Below the pieces are notes generated by a model that did no database searches, was not told the origin of the DNA, and was given only the letters and a program-made list of their open reading frames with translations. 11,265 nt of DNA, from positions 1-11,265 of the forward strand of contig CALFYQ010000463.1 in the NCBI GenBank assembly GCA_937952085.1, read 5' to 3'. Position 1 is the stretch's first letter. Each line of letters begins with the position of its first letter. Of the stretch, positions 6,595 through 11,265 are shown one piece after another. Origin of the DNA: an uncultured Paracoccaceae bacterium. GTDB taxonomy: Bacteria; Pseudomonadota; Alphaproteobacteria; Rhodobacterales; Rhodobacteraceae. The position numbers were made by a program, and so were the translations under genes.

Positions 6595-7004
6595 GCAACT
6601 CTTTGATGACGGTGGGGTTCCGGACGGCCGAATGTGCGTTTCCGCGCATTTCGTTCGAGGTTCGCGGCCGATTTGATTAGTTTTGCGCCAATATTGCGGG
6701 AAATTCGGTCGGCGCCGGATCGGGCTCGGCGGGCTTCGAGCCCGAGAAGACCGCTCTACGGCCTGTCTCGCCCGGCCTCAGCCGGGTCGTTCGGCTGCCA
6801 CCTTCCCGACATGCGGTAGGATCATACCTCGATCCGTATGGCGCCCGAATCGCTCAGGCATGTTCCTGCGGCGATGATTCCCCTGGCGGTCGGGCCGCGC
6901 CCGCCGCCTTCGGCGTCCAAAGATGGCGGAAAAAGGGCGCTTCGCGCGGATCGGCCCGTCGGAACACAGCGCGCGGGCTGCGGCTGGGCGATCGCGTTCG
7001 GATC

Positions 7005-7032
7005 GGGCGGCACGCTATCGAGCGCGCCGCCC
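7005..7032 (-). terminator. Strong hairpin just after copy 2
   Basis: Ten bases past the stop of copy 2, the minus-strand RNA can form a 12-bp stem: GGGCGGC/GCCGCCC, one G-U pair, then CGCT/AGCG closed by a CGAT loop. On the plus strand the G-U pair becomes an A-C mismatch, so the structure fits minus-strand transcription better. No U-run follows. Confidence 0.55.
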
Positions 7033-7042
7033 GCCGCAGGTT

Positions 7043-7696
7043 TCAGGTCGCCGCGTGAGCGCGCCGGATGCGAACGAGCCCGGCCAGCGCCAGCGCGCCG
7101 GTCAGGAAGGCGAGGCTCCCCGGCAGCGGCACGGTCGAGAACTCGTCGAAGGTGTAGGTGATCTCGAACATCAGCCCGGCATCCGTCGCCTGGCTGATAG
7201 TAATGTCGCCGCCGAAGCCGTTGCCTCCGAACGAGGTCGTCGTCAGGAAGCTCAGATCGATCGTGCCCGGACCGAAGAATGCCGAAGAAGGCGTTTCGGA
7301 GCCGGTGATCGTGGTCGTCGCCGTAACCGGGAAAAGCGCGCTGGCGCCGACACCCAGCGCCACGAGACCGGTGGTTCCGAAGACGCTGAAGTCCGGCGAA
7401 GCGCCGAGCGAGAGTTCAGCCGCCGAAACGTCGAAGTCGACGCTTGTGAACGCGGAGCCGTTGATCGGGTGAGCGCCGGTGTTCGTGATGCCGAGCACGC
7501 TCGCAATTGCGCCGGTGATCGTCCACGAGACGCCGGTCAGCGTGCCGAGGCTCGTGTCGAACTTGGAGACGGAGAGCACGCCGCTGATCTCGACATCCGA
7601 AAGCGCGAATGCGTCGGAGAATGTGACGGTTGCGGCACTGGCGGGTTGAGCAAGCAACGCTCCGCCAAGAACGAGACCCATCAGATGGGCACGCAT
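7043..7696 (-). CDS. Choice-of-anchor E domain protein with PLPG-CTERM sorting tail (copy 2)
   Basis: This 217-aa paralogue of the gene at 5830-6480 aligns without gaps except for one extra C-terminal Thr. The signal peptide is residues 1-21 (cleavage after ASA). The domain begins ATVTFSDAFALSDVEISG, with SKFDTSLGTLTGVSWTITG. The tail has VPLPG at 189-193, a hydrophobic segment, then RIRR. Differences from copy 1 cluster in the signal peptide, at about 91-95, and in the tail from 182 on; the central SFGG...GFGGDITISQATDAGLMF region is nearly unchanged. That pattern suggests selection on the body, with both copies functional. I choose the ATG at 7694-7696, with GAGG 8 nt upstream, because the equivalent codon starts copy 1. 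A start 10 codons further up (MAKSRFT) is in frame here but not in copy 1. Surface location by exosortase sorting is inferred from the tail. Its role is unknown. Confidence 0.82.
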   Translation of the reverse strand: MRAHLMGLVLGGALLAQPASAATVTFSDAFALSDVEISGVLSVSKFDTSLGTLTGVSWTITGAIASVLGITNTGAHPINGSAFTSVDFDVSAAELSLGASPDFSVFGTTGLVALGVGASALFPVTATTTITGSETPSSAFFGPGTIDLSFLTTTSFGGNGFGGDITISQATDAGLMFEITYTFDEFSTVPLPGSLAFLTGALALAGLVRIRRAHAAT

Positions 7697-7782
7697 AGTG
7701 AACCTCGATTTCGCCATGGTTGGAACGCCCCAGCTATTTTCACGCAAGACACAGAACGGCCAGATCGTTAGCCGTTAACCAT

Positions 7783-7811
7783 TAGCTATCAGAGAAATGT
7801 TGTGCTGCGAA
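7783..7811 (-). promoter_or_regulatory. Putative promoter of copy 2
   Basis: On the minus strand, TTCGCA (7806-7811) and TAGCTA (7783-7788) have a 17-bp spacer, the same geometry as copy 1. The predicted leader is about 80 nt. Next to it on the plus strand, TTAACCAT (7775-7782) equals the extended CtrA half-site, but the partner half-site is absent. Confidence 0.33.
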
Positions 7812-7894
7812 GCGGCTCCCGCATGGGTCGGGGCCCGGCCGCCCGAGATCGTGCGCATTCATGCAAAACCACTCGCCGAGAAGGAGAAATCCGG

Positions 7895-8299
7895 CTAGCG
7901 GCTCGCGAGAATGGCGTCGATCTCGTCGTCGCTGAGGCCGAAATGGTGGCCGACCTCATGCACCAGCACGTGGGAGACCAGCTCCTTCAGCCCGACATCG
8001 CCGAGTTCCGCCCATTCGTCGAGAATCGGGCGGCGATAGAGCCAGACCTCGTCCGGCAGCGCGCCGGAATCGACGACGCTCTTTTCGGGGAGGGAGACGC
8101 CCCGGTAGAGCCCGGTCAGCTCGAACGCATCCTCGGCGCCCATCTCGGCGAGCGTCTCGTCGTCGGCGAAGTCTGCGACGCGGATGAGAAGGCCGTCGCA
8201 GCGGGCGCGGAACCCCTCGGGCAGCGCCGCGAAGGCCGCCCGCGTCAGCGCCTCGAACTCCGCGAGATCGGGCGGGTACCAGTCCTCATCCTCGTCCAT
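7895..8299 (-). CDS. Metallopeptidase family protein (Zincin_1, PF06262 type)
   Basis: This 134-aa cytosolic protein is of normal length for the family and has no signal peptide. It carries the zinc-binding HEVGHH at 114-119, followed by FGLSDDEID at 120-128. It also has the family's fixed landmarks: FRARCDGLLIRVADFADDE, ELTGLYRGVSL at 60-70, and WLYRRPILDEWAELGDV at 86-102. HExxH predicts a zinc-dependent hydrolase, but no substrate is established for this small family. The N-terminus is very acidic (MDEDEDW). The ATG at 8297-8299 fits family length. There is no properly spaced ribosome binding site (AGGCGG abuts the ATG), and the -10 box ends 7 nt upstream, so a leaderless message is likely. 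It diverges from the M20D amidohydrolase over 98 bp. Confidence 0.9.
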   Translation of the reverse strand: MDEDEDWYPPDLAEFEALTRAAFAALPEGFRARCDGLLIRVADFADDETLAEMGAEDAFELTGLYRGVSLPEKSVVDSGALPDEVWLYRRPILDEWAELGDVGLKELVSHVLVHEVGHHFGLSDDEIDAILASR

Positions 8300-8305
8300 C
8301 CGCCT

Positions 8306-8334
8306 GCGCTAGGCGCGCGCCGCCGGCCGGTCAA
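8306..8334 (-). promoter_or_regulatory. Promoter of the Zincin_1 gene (leaderless geometry)
   Basis: On the minus strand, TTGACC (8329-8334, 5 of 6 consensus bases) and TAGCGC (8306-8311) have a 17-bp spacer. The start of transcription would fall at or within a base or two of the ATG at 8299. Confidence 0.42.
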
Positions 8335-8339
8335 GCGTC

Positions 8340-8367
8340 TGGACATTCGCGCCCCCCGCCGCAAGAT
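8340..8367 (+). promoter_or_regulatory. Promoter of the M20D amidohydrolase gene
   Basis: TGGACA (8340-8345, 5 of 6 consensus bases) is followed after 16 bp by CAAGAT (8362-8367). Its -35 box lies 5 bp from the -35 box of the divergent Zincin_1 promoter, so the two are back to back. The leader would be about 24 nt. Confidence 0.35.
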
Positions 8368-8397
8368 GCCGCGCAACCCCCAGAAAGGAGCTTCAGG

Positions 8398-9552
8398 ATG
8401 ACCCCGCTCGACCGCATCGCCGGCTATGCCGAGGAGCTGACCGCGATCCGCCGCGATCTCCATGAGCACCCGGAAATCGGCTTCGAGGAGGTCCGCACCT
8501 CCGGCATCGTCGCCGAGAAGCTGCGGAGCTGGGGCGTCGCGGTGACGACCGGCATCGGCAAGACCGGCGTCGTCGGCGTCATCGAGGGCAAGCGGCCCGG
8601 CAGGACGATCGGCCTTCGCGCCGACATGGATGCGCTGCCGATCCATGAGACGACGAACCTGCCCTACGCCTCGAAGACCCCCGGCGTGATGCACGCCTGC
8701 GGCCATGACGGGCACACCACGATGCTGCTCGGCGCCGCGCGCTACCTCGCCGAGACGCGGGACTTCGCCGGCAAGGCGGTGCTGATCTTCCAGCCGGCGG
8801 AGGAAGGGCTCGGCGGCGCCCGGGCGATGATCGCCGACGGGCTTTTCGACCGGTTCCCCTGCGACGAGATCTACGGCATGCACAACTCCCCCTATCACGA
8901 ACCGGGGATCATCGGGGTGAAGCCCGGCAAGGCGATGGCCGGCGCCAACTTCTTCGACATCCGCATCAAGGGCGTCGGCTCTCACGCGGCCAGCCCGGAA
9001 TACGCGAAGGACCCGATCGTGATCGGCGCCGCGCTCGTCGGGCAGATCCAGTCCATCGTCTCGCGGAACAAGCCGGCGACGGCGCCGGTCGTCCTCTCGA
9101 TCACGCAGTTCCACGCCGGCGCCGCCTATAACGTGATCCCGGACCTCGCCACGCTGACCGGCACCGTCCGCTATTTCGACCGGGCGGTGGCGGACATGGT
9201 CTCCGACCGGATGCGGGCGCTCTGCGCCGGTTTCGCCGCCGCGCACGGCATCGAGATCGACTGCGACATCCGCAACGTCTTCGACGTGCTGGAGAACGAC
9301 CCGAAGCTCGCCGAGGCGATGGTCGGCGTCGCCAAGGAGTTCGTCGGCGACAAGGCGGAGATCAAGGACCAGCTCGTCATGGGCTCGGAGGACTTCGCCG
9401 ACATGCTCCAGGTCGTGCCGGGCGCCTATTGCACCGTGGGCCATGGCGGCGACGTGCCGCTCCACAACCCCGGCTATGTGCTCGACGACGCGATCCTGCC
9501 GCTCGGCGCCAGCCTGATGGCCCGGATGGTGGAGACGCGCGGCGGGGCGTGA
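8398..9552 (+). CDS. M20 family amidohydrolase (M20D, hippurate/N-acyl amino acid hydrolase type)
   Basis: This 384-aa cytosolic metal-dependent amidohydrolase cleaves N-acyl amino acids or related amides. All family residues are present. IRRDLHEHPEIGFEE is at 17-31 and LRADMDALPI at 73-82. Metal ligands Cys101 and His103 lie in MHACGHDGHTTMLLG. Catalytic Glu135 and ligand Glu136 lie in PAEEG, His162 is in GMHNSP, and His356 is in PLHNPGYVLDD. A lid (dimerisation) domain spans about 180-295, with GVGSHAASP at 192-200. MGSEDFADM at 328-336 is the usual M20D C-terminal block. Relatives include HipO, AbgB and plant IAA-conjugate hydrolases; the acyl and amino acid specificity cannot be read from sequence. 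AAAGGAG at 8384-8390 lies 7 nt before the ATG. It probably forms a single-gene transcript diverging from the Zincin_1 gene. Confidence 0.94.
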   Translation: MTPLDRIAGYAEELTAIRRDLHEHPEIGFEEVRTSGIVAEKLRSWGVAVTTGIGKTGVVGVIEGKRPGRTIGLRADMDALPIHETTNLPYASKTPGVMHACGHDGHTTMLLGAARYLAETRDFAGKAVLIFQPAEEGLGGARAMIADGLFDRFPCDEIYGMHNSPYHEPGIIGVKPGKAMAGANFFDIRIKGVGSHAASPEYAKDPIVIGAALVGQIQSIVSRNKPATAPVVLSITQFHAGAAYNVIPDLATLTGTVRYFDRAVADMVSDRMRALCAGFAAAHGIEIDCDIRNVFDVLENDPKLAEAMVGVAKEFVGDKAEIKDQLVMGSEDFADMLQVVPGAYCTVGHGGDVPLHNPGYVLDDAILPLGASLMARMVETRGGA

Positions 9553-9559
9553 ACGCCGG

Positions 9560-9575
9560 CTATCAAGGTTGATAG
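9560..9575. repeat. Perfect 7-bp dyad, CTATCAA-GG-TTGATAG
   Basis: Starting 8 nt after the amidohydrolase stop, CTATCAA and TTGATAG flank a GG centre. A 2-nt loop is too tight for a full RNA hairpin, although the inner pairs could open. The AT-rich dyad in GC-rich DNA looks more like a dimeric protein-binding site, or part of a terminator. Confidence 0.5.
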
Positions 9576-9608
9576 GGCGGTCAAACGGCTGAATTGAAAC
9601 GGCTATCT

Positions 9609-9632
9609 GGTCGGCTTGTCACTATGCCGACC
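9609..9632 (+). terminator. Hairpin downstream of the amidohydrolase
   Basis: GGTCGGC (9609-9615) and GCCGACC (9626-9632) form a perfect 7-bp stem with a 10-nt loop, 56 nt past the stop. A CGGTTTGCCGTTT stretch follows rather than a clean T-run. Termination or transcript-end protection is plausible. Confidence 0.4.
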
Positions 9633-9750
9633 CGGTTTGCCGTTTCCTGCCGAAAGGATCAGCGACCTTCCAGCGGAAGGATGCTCGGCCCGTCGGCCGG
9701 GAGCGAAAGCGGAGGCCGAAGAGGGCGCCGCTTGGACCGACTGCGCCCAA

Positions 9751-9850
9751 ATCGGGCGAGAGACCCCGCCCGGCGTCACACGTGCAAACGGCTTTCGGTG
9801 GCGAAGCCGACGACGCCAATTGTCCGACAATCTGCAATCTCTCGCCCGAT
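9751..9850. repeat. 13-bp perfect inverted repeat enclosing further dyads
   Basis: ATCGGGCGAGAGA (9751-9763) and TCTCTCGCCCGAT (9838-9850) are exact reverse complements with 74 nt between them. Inside are CGGCTTTCG/CGAAGCCG (9789-9809, one bulged T, GTGG loop) and TTGTC-C-GACAA. As RNA this would make a closed, branched structure of about 100 nt. A structured RNA or the ends of a tiny mobile repeat are both possible. Confidence 0.5.
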
Positions 9851-9863
9851 CAAGGACTTGAGC

Positions 9864-9883
9864 GCGATTTCACCGTGAAACGC
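9864..9883 (-). terminator. Hairpin after the M20 peptidase gene
   Basis: On the minus strand, GCGTTTCA and TGAAATCGC pair over 8 bp with one bulged T and a CGG loop, starting about 15 nt past the stop at 9898. There is no U-run downstream. Confidence 0.38.
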
Positions 9884-9897
9884 CGCGGCGCTGCGCG

Positions 9898-11265
9898 CTA
9901 CCGTCCCGGCGTCCCCGGCTCGCCGAGGTCCCACCAGAGCCCGGCCATGATCGCCAGCCCTTCCCGCAGGACCGGCCTCAGCGCGTGCTCGTCCGGCGCG
10001 TGCTGCGAGCAGCCGGGATAGGAATGCGGAACCCAGATCGTCGGCATCCCCAGCACCTCGGCGAATTCCTCGTTCGGCAGCGAGCCGCCGAGATTGGGGA
10101 GGATCGCCGGCTTCCGTCCGGTGGTCCGCTCCAGCGAGGCGGCGGCCCATTGCGCCCATGGATGGTCCGGGTCGAGCCGCGTCGCGGTGAAGGCGACCTC
10201 GGAGACCTCCCTCGCCTCGATGTCGGGGAAGCCTTCCCGCGCCAGGTGGCGGCGAAGGGCGGGCAGGATGTCCGCCATGTCGGTGCCGACCACGAAGCGA
10301 AGCTGGCAGCGCGCCCGCGCCCGCGCCTGGATCGCGTTGACCGGCGCCGCCGGGTCGCCGTGCTCCACCGCCAGAACGGCGAAGCTGTTCCAGCCGTAGA
10401 CCCGCTCGGCCGGGGTGAGGCCGGGCTCGCCCCAGCCTTCCTCGAAGCCTTCGACCGGGCAATCGGCCAGCGCTGCCCGCACCGCGTTCGAAAGGCTCCC
10501 TGGGCGCCATTCCGGCACGCGGAGCGCTCCGCGCTCGTCGGCGATGGCGGCGATGGCGTGGGCGAGGCGGATCATCGGGTCCGCGATCAGCCCGCCCCAA
10601 TTGCCGGAATGCCGCCCGCCGCCCGGCCGGAGATCGGCGATGATATCGAAGGAGAGCCCGCCCCGCGCGCCCATGAAGAGCGTGGGCCGGTCCGGCGAGA
10701 GCCGCGGCCCGTCGGAGGCGACCAACACGTCGGCGGAAAGCGCCGCCCGCTCCGCGAGGAAAAGCTCGTGAAGTCCGGGCGAGCCGGTCTCCTCCCCGGT
10801 CTCGATCACGACGCGGAGGCTGAAGCCGAGCCGCCCGCGCGCTTCCAGCACGGCTTCGAGCGCGCAGAGGTTGACGAGGTGCTGGCCCTTGTTGTCGGCG
10901 GTTCCGCGGCCGTAGAGCCGATCGCCGTCCCGGTCGAGCGTCCAAGGGTCGCGCCCGCCTTCCCAGCGGCCCGCCATGCCGAGGATCACGTCGCCATGGC
11001 CGTAGGTGAGAACGGTCGGCCCCTCCGCCTCCCGCCGCTCGGCGATCAGGAACGGGCCGAAGCCTTCGATCGGGTTCGGGACGATGCGGCAGGCGAAGCC
11101 CATGCGCTCGAGCCGCGGCCGCATCGCTTCATCGAGATAGCGCGCGAGGGCGGGCGCGCCTTCGGGCCGCTGGCTCTCGGTCGGGATGGCGACGAGCGCG
11201 GCGAGGTCGGCCTCGAAACGCCCGTCGTCGAAGGCGGCCTCAGCCGCGCGGATCGCCGCCGCGCG
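9898..11265 (-). CDS. M20 family metallopeptidase (ArgE/DapE/ACY1 type), N-terminus beyond window
   Basis: The frame is open from the TAG at 9898-9900 to the right edge, so the gene is 5' truncated; 455 codons are visible. Upstream of the first internal Met (11124) the frame continues with the typical M20 start region FEADLAALVAIPTESQ and ALARYLDE, so that Met is not the start. Metal and catalytic residues are all present: His in YGHGDVILG (about 10996-10998), the bridging Asp in GRGTADNKGQ (10894-10896), the Glu pair in ETGEETGSPG (about 10792), Asp in ASDGP (about 10711-10713), and the late His in SQHAPDEH (about 10000). A lid domain with HSGNWGG lies between. It removes an acyl group or amino acid residue from a small substrate that cannot be named. 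It is a different M20 subfamily from the converging gene at 8398-9552, with little similarity beyond the fold. Confidence 0.92.
   Translation of the reverse strand, partial: RAAAIRAAEAAFDDGRFEADLAALVAIPTESQRPEGAPALARYLDEAMRPRLERMGFACRIVPNPIEGFGPFLIAERREAEGPTVLTYGHGDVILGMAGRWEGGRDPWTLDRDGDRLYGRGTADNKGQHLVNLCALEAVLEARGRLGFSLRVVIETGEETGSPGLHELFLAERAALSADVLVASDGPRLSPDRPTLFMGARGGLSFDIIADLRPGGGRHSGNWGGLIADPMIRLAHAIAAIADERGALRVPEWRPGSLSNAVRAALADCPVEGFEEGWGEPGLTPAERVYGWNSFAVLAVEHGDPAAPVNAIQARARARCQLRFVVGTDMADILPALRRHLAREGFPDIEAREVSEVAFTATRLDPDHPWAQWAAASLERTTGRKPAILPNLGGSLPNEEFAEVLGMPTIWVPHSYPGCSQHAPDEHALRPVLREGLAIMAGLWWDLGEPGTPGR

Larger units (their letters stand above)
5830..6596 (-). repeat. Tandem duplication unit 1 (gene plus leader and promoter)
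   Basis: The coding region and about 116 bp upstream match the unit at 7043-7813 in order and spacing. Shared upstream landmarks include GCTTCGCAGC, TTCTCTG, GTTAACGG, TGCGTGAAAA, AGCTGGGGCG and CCATGGCGAAAT. Corresponding start codons are 1216 bp apart. Confidence 0.85.
6481..7042. other. Gap between the two surface-protein genes
   Basis: The first 116 bases belong to the conserved leader and promoter of copy 1, and 7005-7032 is the terminator of copy 2. Between them (6597-7004) I see no credible gene on either strand. There is an AT-richer patch at about 6668-6700. Two hairpins are present: CGGGCT-TCG-AGCCCG at 6730-6744 and CCCGGC-CTCA-GCCGGG at 6771-6786. Neither has a T-run and neither can be assigned a role. 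Confidence 0.5.
7043..7813 (-). repeat. Tandem duplication unit 2 (gene plus leader and promoter)
   Basis: This is the second unit of the duplication, matching 5830-6596. Upstream homology ends about 117 bp before the start codon, at the shared GCTTCGCAGC block. The 5' leader differs from unit 1 by scattered substitutions and a one-base indel just before the start codon. Confidence 0.85.
9553..9897. other. Convergent gap rich in inverted repeats
   Basis: This 345-bp stretch between two converging genes holds no recognisable protein. It is packed with dyads: 9560-9575, 9609-9632, CCTTCC-AGC-GGAAGG at 9666-9680, CTCGGCC/GGCCGGGAG at about 9684-9703, AAGCGG/CCGCTT at 9707-9733, the 13-bp pair 9751-9763/9838-9850, TTGTC-C-GACAA at about 9820-9830, and 9864-9883. 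Short GC dyads arise by chance, but the number and the long pair stand out. Confidence 0.5.

Noticed and set aside
6822..7013. Small frames on both strands between the two surface-protein genes
   Set aside because: They show no ribosome site, no hydrophobic or domain pattern and overlap each other; no support for coding.
8245..9465. Minus-strand open frame of 406 codons opposite the M20D amidohydrolase
   Set aside because: Its composition is typical of the antisense of a GC-rich gene; it overlaps both real genes and lacks any motif.
9594..9878. Possible small basic protein in the convergent gap
   Set aside because: There is no ribosome site and no recognisable family. Overlapping frames on both strands are open to similar length, and the DNA is dominated by inverted repeats.

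Overview
The window is very GC-rich, with GC-ending codons and several compact promoters of the TTGAC-N17-TA type. Its gene families suggest an alphaproteobacterium, probably a Rhodobacterales relative: a serine-recombinase tail of the alphaproteobacterial type, PLPx-CTERM (VPLPA-like) sorted surface proteins, a Zincin_1 metallopeptidase and a KpsS-like capsule gene. This placement is inferred from families and composition, not from a search.

Layout, left to right. The C-terminus of a serine recombinase runs in from the left edge (1-348, +). Next, on the minus strand, come tRNA-Gln(CUG) at 535-608, a PAPS-type sulfotransferase (646-1563) and riboflavin synthase ribE (1560-2162). The last two appear translationally coupled, and the tRNA has its own promoter overlapping the sulfotransferase stop. 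Divergent from ribE is a periplasmic serine hydrolase of the class C beta-lactamase/EstB type (2308-3549). It overlaps by 4 nt the wreck of a KpsS-like capsule gene (3546-4135), whose conserved pieces now lie in three frames with the middle missing. A cytochrome P450 (4363-5733) follows.

The centre (5787-7813) holds two tandem paralogues on the minus strand. They encode small secreted choice-of-anchor E proteins with a C-terminal PLPG/TM/RR sorting tail. The copies are about 80% identical over 216 ungapped residues, and the duplication includes about 115 bp of upstream DNA. After them, a Zincin_1 metallopeptidase (7895-8299, -) and an M20D amidohydrolase (8398-9552, +) diverge from back-to-back promoters. 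The amidohydrolase converges on a second, unrelated-subfamily M20 peptidase that runs off the right edge (9898-11265, -). The 345-bp gap between them is unusually rich in inverted repeats, including a perfect 13-bp pair.

How it fits together. This is mostly a set of independent housekeeping and accessory genes: riboflavin synthesis, peptide/amide hydrolysis and oxidation. A cell-surface theme is visible: the sulfotransferase, a dead capsule Kdo-transferase-like gene and two sorted surface proteins. A recombinase beside a tRNA gene and a gene relic suggest past rearrangement. I see no CRISPR array, no complete insertion sequence, and no clearly new multi-gene system. The most unusual items are the duplicated sorted proteins with a shared long leader, the three-frame capsule relic, the probable CUG start of the sulfotransferase, and the structured convergent gap.
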